DNA of 64,000 nt. Origin: Sphingomonadales bacterium (GTDB lineage: Bacteria > Pseudomonadota > Alphaproteobacteria > Sphingomonadales > Sphingomonadaceae). Of the stretch, positions 23,859 to 33,925 are shown in pieces. Every line of letters begins with the position of its first letter. Position 1 is the first letter of the stretch. The translations under genes were made by a program, and so were the position numbers. The stretch is from assembly GCA_006226685.1 (NCBI GenBank), contig SBGG01000040.1:1-64000 (forward strand), in the 5' to 3' direction. The notes below the pieces were generated by a model. The model had not been told where the DNA came from, did not search any database, and worked only from the letters and a program-made list of their open reading frames with translations.

Positions 23859-26528
23859 TTATTTCTTCGTCTTGAGCGCAGCCTGGGCTGCAGCCAGCCG
23901 AGCGATCGGCACGCGGTAGGGCGAGGCCGAAACATAATCGAGTCCCGTCGCTTCGCAGAAGGCGATAGAGGCCGGATCACCGCCATGTTCGCCGCAGATG
24001 CCCAGCTTGATGCCGGGACGGGTCTTGCGGCCGCGTTCGGCGGCGATTTCGATCAACTGCCCTACGCCTTCGACATCGATGCTGACGAACGGATCGCGCG
24101 CGAAAATGCCCTTGTCGACATATTGCGTCAGGAACCGGCCCGCATCGTCGCGGCTGATGCCGATGGTCGTCTGCGTCAGGTCGTTGGTGCCGAAAGAGAA
24201 GAACTCGCCGACTTCGGCAATCTCTCCGGCCATTAGCGCGGCACGCGGCAGCTCGATCATGGTACCGACCAGATAATCGATGGTCTTGCCGCGTTCCTCA
24301 AACACGGTCTGGGCGGCCTTGTCGACCACCGCCTTCATCAACTCCAGCTCACGCTTCGTCGCGACCAGCGGGATCATCACCTCGGGAATCGGCGCTTCGC
24401 CGGTTTCTGCGGCAACATTGAGAGCGGCCTCGAAGATGGCACGCGCCTGCATCTCGTAGATTTCCGGATAGGTGACGCCAAGACGGCACCCGCGATGGCC
24501 GAGCATCGGGTTGAACTCATGCAGTTCGGCCGCGCGGCGCTTCAGCACATCGACACCGACTCCGGCCGCCTTTGCCACTTCCTCGAACTCGGCCTCTTCA
24601 TGCGGCAGGAATTCGTGCAACGGCGGATCGAGCAGACGGATGGTCACCGGCAAGCCCGCCATCACCTCGAAAATCTCGGTGAAGTCGCTGCGCTGCTCCG
24701 GCAGCAGCTTGGCCAGCGCCTCGCGCCGCCCCGCTTCACTGTCGGCAAGGATCATCTGGCGCACGGCGGTGATCCGCGCTGCGTCAAAGAACATATGCTC
24801 CGTACGGCACAGGCCGACGCCTTCCGCGCCGAAATCGCGCGCTGTACGGCAATCGAGCGGCGTTTCCGCATTGGCGCGCACCTTCAGGCGACGCACCTTG
24901 TCGGCCCAGCCCATCAGCGTGCCGAAATCGCCCGCCAGTTCCGGCTGCACGGTCGCCACCTCGCCGGCCATCACCTCACCGGTGCCGCCGTCGATGGTGA
25001 TGACATCGCCTTCCTTCAGTTCACGGTCGCCGACGCGCATCGTCTTGGTCTTCGCGTCGATCGACAGTGCGCCTGCGCCGGAAACGCAAGGGCGGCCCAT
25101 GCCGCGCGCCACCACGGCCGCATGGCTGGTCATGCCGCCGCGCGCGGTCAGGATGCCCTTGGCCGCATGCATGCCGTGAATATCCTCGGGCGAGGTTTCG
25201 ACACGGCAGAGGATCACGCTTTCTCCCAGTTCCGCACGCCGCTCCGCGGTATCGGCATCGAGCACGATCACGCCGCTCGCCGCACCCGGAGAAGCGGGCA
25301 GGCCCTTGGTCAGCACATCCCGCGCCGCCTCGGGGTCGAGCGTCGGGTGCAGCAACTGGTCGAGCGCGGCGGGATCGACCCGCGCGACCGCCTCTTCCTG
25401 CGTGATCAGGCCCTCGGTCGCCATATCGACGGCGATCTTCAGCGCGGCCTTGGCGGTACGCTTGCCCGATCGGGTCTGGAGCATCCAGAGCTTGCCCTGC
25501 TGCACCGTGAACTCGATATCCTGCATATCGCGATAATGCTTTTCCAGGATTTCGAACACATTGGCGAGTTCGCCATAGGTTGCGGGCATCGCCTCTTCCA
25601 TCGAAAGCGGCTTGGCCCCTGCCCGCTCACGCGCGGCCTTGGTCAGATATTGCGGGGTGCGGATGCCCGCGACCACGTCTTCGCCCTGCGCATTGATGAG
25701 ATATTCGCCATAATAGGCGTTCTCGCCAGTCGCCGGGTCGCGGGTAAAGGCAACGCCGGTGGCCGAGGTATCGCCCATATTACCGAACACCATCGCCTGC
25801 ACGTTGACGGCAGTGCCCCATTCGCCCGGAATGTCGTTGAGACGGCGATAAACCTTGGCGCGGTCCGATTCCCAGCTTCCGAACACGGCGCCGATCGCGC
25901 CCCAGAGCTGATCGTTCACATCCTGCGGGAAAGGCTTGCCCCACTGCTTTTCGACGATCTTTTCATATTCGCCGACCAGCGTTTTCCAGTCCTCGGCCCG
26001 CATTTCGGTATCGAGGGTGAAGCCATTATCTTCCTTGGCGATTTCCAGCGCCTCTTCGAACGCACTGTGATCGAGGCCTAGCACCACGTCCGAATACATC
26101 TGGATGAAACGGCGATAGCTGTCCCATGCGAAGCGCGGATCGCCCGACACTTCGGCCAGCCCCTTCACCGTATCGTGATTGAGGCCGAGGTTGAGGACCG
26201 TGTCCATCATGCCCGGCATCGACACGCGCGCGCCGGAACGAACCGAAACGAGCAGCGGGTCGGCGGCATTGCCGAAGGTCTTACCGGTGATCGCCTCGAT
26301 ATGGGCGATGCCCTCCTTCACTTCCTGATGCAGGCTGTCGGGAAACACCTCGCCATCCTGATAATAGCGGGTGCACATCTCGGTCGTAATGGTGAAACCC
26401 GGAGGAACCGGCAAGCCGATCGACGCCATTCCATCCAGATTGGCGCCCTTCCCGCCCAGCAGATTCTTGTCGCCATTGCCCCCGTCATTGACGCCGCCGC
26501 CAAAGCGATAGACATATTTGGTCATCAT
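23859..26528 (-). CDS. ppdK: Pyruvate, phosphate dikinase
   Basis: An 889-residue PPDK. The N-terminal ATP-grasp domain begins YVYRFGGG, with GGKGANLDGMASIGLPVPPGF. The phosphohistidine swivel domain contains GGMTSHAAVVARGMGRPC (catalytic His), and the C-terminal TIM barrel has LCRTEHMF, FSFGTNDLTQTT and GICGEHGGDP. It interconverts pyruvate, ATP and phosphate with PEP, AMP and pyrophosphate in the cytoplasm. ATG at 26528 or 26525 is preferred to the TTG at 26531. It lies downstream of glyQ-glyS on the same strand with a 65-bp gap, an arrangement common in alphaproteobacteria. Confidence 0.96.
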   Translation of the reverse strand: MMTKYVYRFGGGVNDGGNGDKNLLGGKGANLDGMASIGLPVPPGFTITTEMCTRYYQDGEVFPDSLHQEVKEGIAHIEAITGKTFGNAADPLLVSVRSGARVSMPGMMDTVLNLGLNHDTVKGLAEVSGDPRFAWDSYRRFIQMYSDVVLGLDHSAFEEALEIAKEDNGFTLDTEMRAEDWKTLVGEYEKIVEKQWGKPFPQDVNDQLWGAIGAVFGSWESDRAKVYRRLNDIPGEWGTAVNVQAMVFGNMGDTSATGVAFTRDPATGENAYYGEYLINAQGEDVVAGIRTPQYLTKAARERAGAKPLSMEEAMPATYGELANVFEILEKHYRDMQDIEFTVQQGKLWMLQTRSGKRTAKAALKIAVDMATEGLITQEEAVARVDPAALDQLLHPTLDPEAARDVLTKGLPASPGAASGVIVLDADTAERRAELGESVILCRVETSPEDIHGMHAAKGILTARGGMTSHAAVVARGMGRPCVSGAGALSIDAKTKTMRVGDRELKEGDVITIDGGTGEVMAGEVATVQPELAGDFGTLMGWADKVRRLKVRANAETPLDCRTARDFGAEGVGLCRTEHMFFDAARITAVRQMILADSEAGRREALAKLLPEQRSDFTEIFEVMAGLPVTIRLLDPPLHEFLPHEEAEFEEVAKAAGVGVDVLKRRAAELHEFNPMLGHRGCRLGVTYPEIYEMQARAIFEAALNVAAETGEAPIPEVMIPLVATKRELELMKAVVDKAAQTVFEERGKTIDYLVGTMIELPRAALMAGEIAEVGEFFSFGTNDLTQTTIGISRDDAGRFLTQYVDKGIFARDPFVSIDVEGVGQLIEIAAERGRKTRPGIKLGICGEHGGDPASIAFCEATGLDYVSASPYRVPIARLAAAQAALKTKK

Positions 26529-26593
26529 CAAATACCCCGATAAATAAGTGTCGGTAGTGATCGTCAGGCCGACTTTAAAAGAACGGCCACCCC

Positions 26594-28738
26594 TTAGCCC
26601 GCGATCTTGGAAAAATCAGCAACTTTGTGCACCGCCGCACGGATGCGTCCGAGCAAGGCGAGACGCGCTGCCCGCTTTTCCGGTTCAGGCGCGTTGACGG
26701 TAACGTCATCGAAGAAAGTATCGATCGGCGCACGCAAGATGGCGAGCGCCGCCATGGCACCTTCGAAATCCTCCGCCGCAATGGCCGAATCCGCGCGTGG
26801 TTCGGCGGAATCGAGCGCCGCGATCAGCGCCGCCTCGGCCGGTTCCGGCATATAGGCGTCATGCGCGCGCATCGCATCCCCCACGGCGGGATCATCGAGC
26901 GACGCACCGGGGTCTTCCTCCCCGGTCTGGGCCACGCCAGTGGAAGCTGTATCGCCGACGCCTTCCTTCTTCAGGATATTGGCCGCCCGCTTATATCCGG
27001 CGAGCAGATTCACGCCGTCCTCGGTTTCGACGAAGGACTGCAGTGCATGAACGCGGTCGAGCAGACGAACGAGATCATCCTCTCCGCCCAGTGCAAACAC
27101 CGCGTCGATCAGGTCGTGGCGGACACCGGCTTCCTTCTGCTGAACCTTCAGGCGGTCAGCAAAGAAAGCTGCCAATTTCTCTTCGATACGATCATAAAAG
27201 ACCGCTCCAAATTCGTCCAAATCGTCATCACAAGCCGCCAAAAACACTTGCTCCATTCGAAAGCGGAGACGATTTTGTACGATTATTGAGATCACTCCTA
27301 AAGCTGCCCGACGCAGTGCGAAGGGATCTTTAGAACCCGTCGGAGCTTCATCGATAAGGAAAAATCGGGTGAGGTTGTCTAGCCGATCCGCCAGCGCCAC
27401 GGCCACCGTCACCGGCGCAGCGGGCACATCATCGCCCTGCCCGACCGGCTTGTAATGATCGCGAATCGCGTCGGCCACCGCCTCCGGCAAGCCTTCCTCG
27501 CGGGCGTAATAGCCGCCCATCAGGCCCTGCAATTCGGGGAACTCGCCGACCATCTCGGTGACGAGATCGGCCTTGCACAGTTCCGCCGCCTGCCGCGCGA
27601 GCGCCGGGTCGCAACCGGGAACAATCCCTTCGCTCGCCAGCCATTCGGCCAGCTTCGCCACCCGCTCCACCTTGTCGGCGACGGTGCCGAGCTTTTCATG
27701 AAAGGTGATGCGCTCCAGCTTCTTCGCCTGCTCGGCCAGCGGGATTTTCTTATCCTGTTCCCAGAAGAAGCGCGCATCGGAAAGCCGCGCGGCCAGCACC
27801 TTGCCATTACCCGCGACAATCGCCGCGCCGCCATCTTTAGCGACGATATTGGCGGTGCAGATAAAGGCCGGGGCCAGCTTGCCGCTTTTATCGCGCAGCA
27901 CGAAATATTTCTGGTTGATCCGGAGGGTTAGTTGAATGACTTCAGGCGGAACCTGAAGAAATTCGGGGTCGAACTGCCCCAGCAACGGCACCGGCCATTC
28001 GGTCAGCCCGGCGTTTTCCGCGACCAGCCCCCCGTCCTCGATCAGCTCATAACCCGCCTCTGCGGCCAGAGCCTTCGCCCGCGTCTCAACAATCGCCTGA
28101 CGCTCCGCCTGATCGACGATCACATGGGCCGCGCGCAGCTTTTCCGCATAATCGGCGGCGGAGGTGATGGTGACTTCGCCGGGATGGTGGAAGCGATGAC
28201 CAACGGTGACAAAGCCCGAGCGAATGCCTTCCACCTCCATCGCGACCAGATCCGTGCCCAGGATCGCGACGATCCCCTGCAACGGCCTTACCCAGCGCAG
28301 CGACTCGGTGGAGATGCTGGCCTTGCCCCAGCGCATCGACTTGGGCCAGGGGAAGGCGCGGATGATCGCCGGCACGGCCTCGGCCAGCACATCGCTGGTC
28401 GCGCGGCCCGGCTTTTCGACGACGGCGAACCAAACGCCATCACGATCCTCAAGCTGGTCCTGCGTCAGGCCCGTCTTGCGAAGAAACCCTTCCAGCGCCT
28501 GAGCGGGCGCGCTGGTGCGTGGCCCCTTATACTCCTCGCTCACCGCCTCGGTCTGAAGCGGCAGGCCATGGGCGATCAGGGCAAGACGGCGTGGCGTCAC
28601 ATAGCTGGTCAGCTTTTCCGCTTTCAACCCGGCCTCGGCCAGTTTCCCGGAAAAAAGGCGCGCCAGATCCTCGGACGCCTTTGCCTGCATGCGCGCCGGA
28701 ATTTCCTCGCAGCACAGTTCGAGAAGGAAATCGGCCAT
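26594..28738 (-). CDS. glyS: Glycyl-tRNA synthetase beta subunit
   Basis: About 714 residues, slightly longer than the E. coli subunit. It opens with [18 protein letters not shown] and contains the highly conserved DEAPTGSKDPFALRRAALG block. An acidic insert around EEDPGASLDDPAVGDAM precedes the C-terminal DALR-like domain ending VHKVADFSKIAG. With GlyQ it forms the alpha2-beta2 enzyme that charges tRNA-Gly. The start MADF at 28738 overlaps the glyQ stop by one base (TGATG). A stretch of about 215 bp (27171-27385) has much lower GC and rare codons (TTA, CTA, ATA, CGA, TCA) compared with the rest, although the reading frame and conserved protein motifs are intact. Confidence 0.96.
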   Translation of the reverse strand: MADFLLELCCEEIPARMQAKASEDLARLFSGKLAEAGLKAEKLTSYVTPRRLALIAHGLPLQTEAVSEEYKGPRTSAPAQALEGFLRKTGLTQDQLEDRDGVWFAVVEKPGRATSDVLAEAVPAIIRAFPWPKSMRWGKASISTESLRWVRPLQGIVAILGTDLVAMEVEGIRSGFVTVGHRFHHPGEVTITSAADYAEKLRAAHVIVDQAERQAIVETRAKALAAEAGYELIEDGGLVAENAGLTEWPVPLLGQFDPEFLQVPPEVIQLTLRINQKYFVLRDKSGKLAPAFICTANIVAKDGGAAIVAGNGKVLAARLSDARFFWEQDKKIPLAEQAKKLERITFHEKLGTVADKVERVAKLAEWLASEGIVPGCDPALARQAAELCKADLVTEMVGEFPELQGLMGGYYAREEGLPEAVADAIRDHYKPVGQGDDVPAAPVTVAVALADRLDNLTRFFLIDEAPTGSKDPFALRRAALGVISIIVQNRLRFRMEQVFLAACDDDLDEFGAVFYDRIEEKLAAFFADRLKVQQKEAGVRHDLIDAVFALGGEDDLVRLLDRVHALQSFVETEDGVNLLAGYKRAANILKKEGVGDTASTGVAQTGEEDPGASLDDPAVGDAMRAHDAYMPEPAEAALIAALDSAEPRADSAIAAEDFEGAMAALAILRAPIDTFFDDVTVNAPEPEKRAARLALLGRIRAAVHKVADFSKIAG

Positions 28739-29655
28739 CAGAGACTCCATCCCGGGAATTTCGCTTCCCAGCCCGCCTTGTTCTTTTCGATATAGGCCTC
28801 GCAGCTTCCCCGCGCGAGGTCACGGACGCGGCCCATATAGCTGGCGCGTTCCTGCACCGAAATCACGCCGCGCGCCTGCAACAGGTTGAAGACATGGCTG
28901 GCCTTGATCGCCTGTTCATAGGCGGCGAGCGGGACACCGCCTTCGATGCTGGCCTTGCATTCCGCCTCGCAATCCCTGAACCAGCGGAACAGCTTTTCGG
29001 TATCGGCGATCTCGAAATTCCATTTCGACATCTGCTGCTCATTGGCGAGGAATACATCGCCATAGGTAACGGCCGGGCGATCCCCCACCGCATCGTTGAA
29101 ACGCAGGTCGTGATAGCGATCGACGCCCTGAATATACATAGCGAGCCGTTCGAGCCCATAGGTCAGTTCGCCCGCCACCGGCTTGCAATCGAACCCGCCC
29201 ATCTGCTGAAAATAGGTGAACTGCGTCACCTCCATACCGTCGCACCATACTTCCCAGCCAAGGCCCCAGGCACCCAGAGTCGGGCTTTCCCAGTCGTCCT
29301 CGACGAAACGAATATCATGCACCAGCGGATCGATGCCGATCGCCTCCAGGCTGCCGAGATACAGCTCCTGAAGGTTGGACGGGCTCGGCTTCATGATGAC
29401 CTGATATTGGTAATAATGCTGAAGCCGGTTGGGATTTTCGCCATAACGGCCGTCGGTCGGTCGACGGCTGGGCTGCACATAGGCGCAGTTCCACGGCTCC
29501 GGCCCGAGGCTGCGCAGCGTCGTCGCGGGGTGAAATGTGCCCGCGCCGACCTCCATGTCCAGCGGTTGCAGGATCACGCAGCCCTGCTTACCCCAATAGT
29601 CGTGCAGCGTCAGGATAAGATCCTGAAAGCTCAAACTCTGCGCCGGATCGGCCAT
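28738..29655 (-). CDS. glyQ: Glycyl-tRNA synthetase alpha subunit
   Basis: A 305-residue class II synthetase subunit of the expected length. It has [41 protein letters not shown] at the N-terminus and [30 protein letters not shown], followed by [12 protein letters not shown] and [21 protein letters not shown]. These are the hallmark segments of bacterial GlyQ. It catalyses glycine activation together with GlyS, which overlaps its stop. It is the first gene of a glyQ-glyS-(ppdK) run on the minus strand. Confidence 0.97.
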   Translation of the reverse strand: MADPAQSLSFQDLILTLHDYWGKQGCVILQPLDMEVGAGTFHPATTLRSLGPEPWNCAYVQPSRRPTDGRYGENPNRLQHYYQYQVIMKPSPSNLQELYLGSLEAIGIDPLVHDIRFVEDDWESPTLGAWGLGWEVWCDGMEVTQFTYFQQMGGFDCKPVAGELTYGLERLAMYIQGVDRYHDLRFNDAVGDRPAVTYGDVFLANEQQMSKWNFEIADTEKLFRWFRDCEAECKASIEGGVPLAAYEQAIKASHVFNLLQARGVISVQERASYMGRVRDLARGSCEAYIEKNKAGWEAKFPGWSL

Positions 29656-29802
29656 AATCGCCCTTCATCGCCCCAATAGCTGGAATTTTCGCGGCCACGC
29701 CTTGGCGCATGGAGGGTGCCGCGGTCAAGTAATTAGCCACCCGCGCAGTACTCCGTTGCCCGCTATCTTGCCTCTTTGCGATTCTCCAGCCATGAACCCG
29801 CC

Positions 29803-30798
29803 ATGCAAAGCACGAACAAACAGGCGCGGGACTCGCGCGGATGGAAATCATGGGCCCGGACAGCGGCGGGACTCGGCGGCGCCTTCGCGCTGATGCTCGC
29901 GGCCTGCGGCTCTCCGCAACAAAGCGAGGCGTCGGCTCCCTCCACCCCGACGGCATCGACCGCCCCTGTCGCCCTTACGGGCTCTCCCGCCCTGTGGGAA
30001 CTGAAAGATGCCGACACCACCATCTACCTGTTCGGCACCGTGCATATGCTGAAGCCGGAAACCGTCTGGTTCGATGACCGGATTCGCGCGGCCTTCGACC
30101 GGTCCGACGAACTGGTGATGGAGGTGGTGGAAAGCGATCCTGCCGAAATGGCCGCGCTTGTCGGTAAGCTGGCGATCAATATGGACGGGCCGCCGCTGAG
30201 CGAACGCCTCGCCCCCGCGGAAAAACAGCGTTATCTGAAGGCGCTGGCCGACAATAATATTCCCGCCGCCGCGATGGAACGACTCGATCCGTGGATGGCA
30301 GCGATCAGCCTATCGGTCGCGCCGCTGGTGCGACTCGGCTATGATCAGAATATCGGGGTCGAAAAAACCCTGACACGCGCGGCGCAGGACGCAGGCAAGC
30401 CGATAATCGGCCTCGAAACCACCGAACAGCAGCTCGGTTATTTCGACAACCTGCCCGACAAGGTGCAGATCGCCTATCTCAATACCACCGTTTCCGAACT
30501 GCCCGATGTGGAAAAGGAATTCGACACGCTGATTCGCAGCTGGCTCGACGGCAAACCCGAAGCCCTTGCAGAACAGCTCAACGCCTCGATGGAAGCAACG
30601 CCGGAACTGGCGCAGCGCCTGCTGTTCGACCGCAATGCGAACTGGACCGACTGGATCGCGAAACGCATGGACCAGCCCGGAACGCTGTTCATCGCCGTGG
30701 GCGCGGGCCATCTGGCGGGCAAGGGCAGCGTGATCGACCTGCTCGGCCAACGGCATTTCACCGTGACGCGGGTGCTGACCAGAGAAGCCGCGAAATAG
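29803..30798 (+). CDS. TraB/GumN family lipoprotein
   Basis: About 331 residues. The N-terminus has basic residues and a hydrophobic segment ending in the lipobox LMLAACGSP, so it is probably a lipoprotein. The conserved TraB/GumN motifs follow: [23 protein letters not shown] with GTVH near residue 90, and at the C-terminus [19 protein letters not shown]. The fold resembles the Tiki/TraB metalloprotease-like superfamily, but bacterial members have no settled function. A TTG at 29776 gives a longer frame; the ATG at 29803 was chosen as the more usual start. It diverges from glyQ with about 150 bp between. Confidence 0.82.
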   Translation: MQSTNKQARDSRGWKSWARTAAGLGGAFALMLAACGSPQQSEASAPSTPTASTAPVALTGSPALWELKDADTTIYLFGTVHMLKPETVWFDDRIRAAFDRSDELVMEVVESDPAEMAALVGKLAINMDGPPLSERLAPAEKQRYLKALADNNIPAAAMERLDPWMAAISLSVAPLVRLGYDQNIGVEKTLTRAAQDAGKPIIGLETTEQQLGYFDNLPDKVQIAYLNTTVSELPDVEKEFDTLIRSWLDGKPEALAEQLNASMEATPELAQRLLFDRNANWTDWIAKRMDQPGTLFIAVGAGHLAGKGSVIDLLGQRHFTVTRVLTREAAK

Positions 30799-30928
30799 GC
30801 CAGAGCGCCTCTTTTTCCTTCTTTGCCTTGCTTTCCCGCCTGTTTCTGTTAAAGGCGCGCCTTCCGTCATGGTCATCCCTGGAGGCGTGGCGGGAAAGAA
30901 ACATCTCAATCTTACTTGGAGACATGCA

Positions 30929-31552
30929 ATGAGCGATCAGCTTACGCTGTCGGCCGAGGTACGCGATCGGGCTGGCAAGGGAGCCTCCCGCGCTCTGCGC
31001 CGCGAAGGCCGCGTACCCGCCGTCATTTACGGGAATAACGAAGAACCGACCCTGGTCCATGTCGAGGAAAAGCTCCTCAACAAGCTGCTGGGCACCGGCC
31101 ATTTCTTCAACTCGGTCATCATGGTCGAGGTGAACGGCAAGGCAGTCCGCACCCTGCCCAAGGATGTCGAGTTCCACCCGGTCACCGATCGCCCGCTCCA
31201 CGCCGACTTCCTGCGCGTTTCCGAACATGCCTCGGTGCATGTGAACGTGCCGGTCGTGTTCGCCAATGAAGAGCAGTCGCCCGGCCTGAAGCGCGGCGGT
31301 GTGCTCAACGTCGTGCGTCACGAACTGGAACTGATCTGCGACGCGGCCATGATCCCGGACGATGTCACCATCGACCTGTCGGGCTTCGATGTCGGCGATT
31401 CGATCCACATCAGCCATGTCGCTCTGCCCAAGGGCGCGGCGAGCGCGATCACCGATCGCGATTTCACGATCGCGACCGTCGTGGCCCCGTCCTCGCTGAA
31501 GAGCGAAGAAGGCGACACCACCAAGGCCGAAGGTGAGGGCGAAGGGGAATAA
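30929..31552 (+). CDS. rplY: 50S ribosomal protein L25 (general stress protein Ctc form)
   Basis: A 207-residue two-domain L25/TL5/Ctc protein. The N-terminal 5S rRNA-binding domain starts [29 protein letters not shown], the C-terminal beta domain carries VHVNVPVVF, and an acidic tail ([14 protein letters not shown]) ends the protein. The ATG at 30929 with an upstream TTGGAGA was chosen rather than an in-frame start 60 bp earlier. It is followed by pth and ychF, the usual order in many bacteria. A hairpin overlaps its 3' end. Confidence 0.95.
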   Translation: MSDQLTLSAEVRDRAGKGASRALRREGRVPAVIYGNNEEPTLVHVEEKLLNKLLGTGHFFNSVIMVEVNGKAVRTLPKDVEFHPVTDRPLHADFLRVSEHASVHVNVPVVFANEEQSPGLKRGGVLNVVRHELELICDAAMIPDDVTIDLSGFDVGDSIHISHVALPKGAASAITDRDFTIATVVAPSSLKSEEGDTTKAEGEGEGE

Positions 31553-31556
31553 TCCC

Positions 31557-31586
31557 CTTCTCCGCACTCCTGCGGAATCGGAGAAG
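31557..31586 (+). other. Intercistronic hairpin between rplY and pth
   Basis: CTTCTCCG (31557-31564) pairs with CGGAGAAG (31579-31586). It overlaps a smaller GGGGA-ATAA-TCCCC palindrome that contains the rplY stop codon. There is no T-tract, so it is more likely a processing or attenuation element than a terminator. The pth start follows 5 bp after it. Confidence 0.4.
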
Positions 31587-31591
31587 CGCAG

Positions 31592-32161
31592 ATGCAACTC
31601 TGGGTTGGCCTCGGCAATCCCGGATCGGAATATGCGCTTCACCGGCATAATGTCGGCTTCATGGCGGTTGACCTGATCGCCGACATGTATCGCTTCTCGT
31701 CATGGAAGAAGCAGTTTCAGGGCTGGACCGCCGAGGGGCGGATCGGCCCTGAAAAGATTCTGCTGCTGAAACCCGCGACCTTCATGAACGAAAGCGGCCG
31801 CTCAATCCGTGCCGCCGTGGATTTCTACAAGCTGGCGCCAGAGGATGTGACCGTCTTTCACGACGAACTCGACCTTGCGCCGATGAAGGTGAAGGTGAAA
31901 CGCGGCGGCGGCACTGCGGGGCATAATGGCCTGCGCTCCACCGACAAGCATATCGGCCCGGATTTTCGCCGCGTGCGCCTCGGCATCGGCCATCCGGGGC
32001 ACAAGGACCGGGTACATGGCCATGTCCTCTCCAATTTTCACAAGAGCGAAACAGACGCGCTGACCGACATGCTCGGCGCCGTCGGCGCGGAGGCGGAATG
32101 GCTCGCCAAGGGCGACGACGCCCGCTTCATGAACGATGTGGCGATGCGGCTGGCAGAATAA
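31592..32161 (+). CDS. pth: Peptidyl-tRNA hydrolase
   Basis: A 189-residue Pth. The N-terminal signature WVGLGNPGSEYALHRHNVGF contains the substrate-binding Asn9 and catalytic His19. FMNESGRSI and FHDELDLAPMKVKVKRGGGTAGHNGLRS supply the other conserved active-site residues. It recycles peptidyl-tRNAs dropped by ribosomes. The coupling with rplY upstream and ychF downstream is a conserved neighbourhood. Confidence 0.97.
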   Translation: MQLWVGLGNPGSEYALHRHNVGFMAVDLIADMYRFSSWKKQFQGWTAEGRIGPEKILLLKPATFMNESGRSIRAAVDFYKLAPEDVTVFHDELDLAPMKVKVKRGGGTAGHNGLRSTDKHIGPDFRRVRLGIGHPGHKDRVHGHVLSNFHKSETDALTDMLGAVGAEAEWLAKGDDARFMNDVAMRLAE

Positions 32162-32294
32162 GGCGCCGTAGCGCACTCTGGTGCCCTTCCGCACGTTCAT
32201 TCGGCCTGGTCCGGGCGCATGCTCTAGCCAAAAGGCGGACGACGCGCTATCGCGCGCGCAATCACGACATTTACAGAGAGTACAAGGGACGATC

Positions 32295-33392
32295 ATGGGT
32301 TTCAAATGCGGTATCGTCGGCCTGCCCAATGTCGGCAAGTCCACGCTGTTCAATGCGCTCACGGAAACGCAGGCGGCTCAGGCGGCCAATTATCCCTTCT
32401 GCACGATCGAACCGAATGTCGGCAATGTTGCGGTGCCCGATCCCCGGCTCGACAAGCTGGCCGAGGCTGCGGGGAGCCAGAAGATCATCCCGACCCAGCT
32501 CGCTTTCGTCGACATTGCCGGTCTGGTGCGTGGCGCGTCCAAGGGCGAAGGGCTGGGCAACCAGTTTCTCGGCAATATCCGCGAGGTGGATGCTATCGTC
32601 CATGTGCTGCGCTGTTTCGAGAATGACGACATCCAGCATGTCGACAATCGCGTCGATCCGATCGCCGACGCCGAAACGGTCGAAACCGAACTGATGCTAT
32701 CCGACCTGGAATCCCTCGAAAAACGGGTTCCGGCGGCCCAGAAAAAGGCCGCACAGGGCGACAAGGAAAGCAAGCTGGTCGCCTCGGTTCTGGGTCGGGC
32801 GCTGGACCTGCTGCGCGACGGCAAGCCCGCCCGGCTGGTCGTTCCAGCCGATGAGGAGGAAGCCCGCGTCTTCAAACAGGCGCAGTTGCTGACGTCCAAG
32901 CCTGTCCTCTATGTCTGCAATGTCGAGGAAGAAAATGCCGCGACCGGCAATGATTTTTCGGCCCGTGTGTTCGAAAAGGCAGCGGCCGAAGGCGCGCAGG
33001 CCGTCGTCGTTTCGGCGGCGATCGAGGCCGATCTGGTCGGCATGGAAGCGGAGGAACGGCTTGAATTCCTCTCCGAACTCGGCCTGCACGAAACCGGCCT
33101 CGCCCGCGTGATCCGCGCAGGTTATGAACTGCTGCACCTCATCACTTTCTTCACCGTCGGCCCGAAAGAGGCCCGTGCCTGGACCGTTCACAAAGGCGCC
33201 CATGCCCCGCAAGCGGCAGGCGAAATCCACAGCGATTTCGAAAAGGGGTTCATCCGCGCCGAAACCGTCGCCTATGACGATTATGTCACGCTGGGCGGCG
33301 AGGCCAAGGCGCGCGAGGCGGGTAAGCTGCGTGCGGAAGGCAAGGCCTATGTCGTGCAGGATGGCGATGTCATGCACTTCCTGCATAGCTGA
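32295..33392 (+). CDS. ychF: Redox-regulated ribosome-associated ATPase YchF (OLA1)
   Basis: A 365-residue Obg-family P-loop protein. The G1 motif is GLPNVGKST (9-17) and G3 is DIAGLVRGASKGEGLGNQFL. The G4 position reads NVEE instead of NKxD, which in this family gives ATP rather than GTP preference. A central coiled coil follows, with a C-terminal TGS domain (FFTVGPKEARAWTVHKG). The ATG at 32295 with upstream AAGGGA was chosen over a longer frame because it starts directly at MGFKCGIVGLPNVGKS. Confidence 0.97.
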   Translation: MGFKCGIVGLPNVGKSTLFNALTETQAAQAANYPFCTIEPNVGNVAVPDPRLDKLAEAAGSQKIIPTQLAFVDIAGLVRGASKGEGLGNQFLGNIREVDAIVHVLRCFENDDIQHVDNRVDPIADAETVETELMLSDLESLEKRVPAAQKKAAQGDKESKLVASVLGRALDLLRDGKPARLVVPADEEEARVFKQAQLLTSKPVLYVCNVEEENAATGNDFSARVFEKAAAEGAQAVVVSAAIEADLVGMEAEERLEFLSELGLHETGLARVIRAGYELLHLITFFTVGPKEARAWTVHKGAHAPQAAGEIHSDFEKGFIRAETVAYDDYVTLGGEAKAREAGKLRAEGKAYVVQDGDVMHFLHS

Positions 33393-33428
33393 GACACGCG
33401 TCACCGCATCGGCGGAAATGAGGATCAG

Positions 33429-33878
33429 ATGAGCCTGCGCCCGCAAACCCTGCCAAAGCAACCGACCACGCCCTTCGAACGCATCGGCGGGCGTGAACCG
33501 GTGGCCGGGCTGGTCATGCGCTTTTACGACCTGATGGACCGCGACCCGGCCTTTGCCGAACTACGCGCCATCCATGGCCCCGATCTTGGCGAAATGAAGG
33601 AAAAGCTGACCGATTTCCTCGTCGCCTGGATGGGCGGCCCGCGCGACTGGTTCGACAAGAATCCGGGCGCCTGCATCATGTCGGCGCATGCCGCGATGAA
33701 AGGGATAGACACGCAAACCGCCGATCAGTGGATGGCCTGCATGGAACGCGCCGCCGAGGATATCGCGGCGACCGACCCGGACCTCGCCACTTCGATGCTT
33801 ACCTCCATGCGATCCATGGGCCGCACCATGGCCCGCCGCGCCGGGCAACCGTCGGAAAGCTATGCCGGTAAGCTATGA
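33429..33878 (+). CDS. Group II truncated haemoglobin
   Basis: A 149-residue globin of the TrHbII class. It has TTPFERIGGREPVAGLVMRFYDLM at the A/B/C helices, FLVAWMGGPRDWF in the E/F region with conserved Gly-Gly and Trp, and a candidate proximal histidine in MSAHAAMKGI. Truncated haemoglobins bind oxygen, NO or sulfide and are linked to oxidative or nitrosative stress; the ligand here cannot be told. It follows ychF by 36 bp on the same strand, with its own ATG after GAGGATCAG. Confidence 0.85.
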   Translation: MSLRPQTLPKQPTTPFERIGGREPVAGLVMRFYDLMDRDPAFAELRAIHGPDLGEMKEKLTDFLVAWMGGPRDWFDKNPGACIMSAHAAMKGIDTQTADQWMACMERAAEDIAATDPDLATSMLTSMRSMGRTMARRAGQPSESYAGKL

Positions 33879-33925
33879 CTGAACGCTCTTCCCTGCCGGC
33901 TGGGGCAATGGCATAAGCTGTACCT

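Noticed and set aside
24495..26081. 528-codon open frame opposite ppdK
   Set aside because: Antisense shadow of ppdK.
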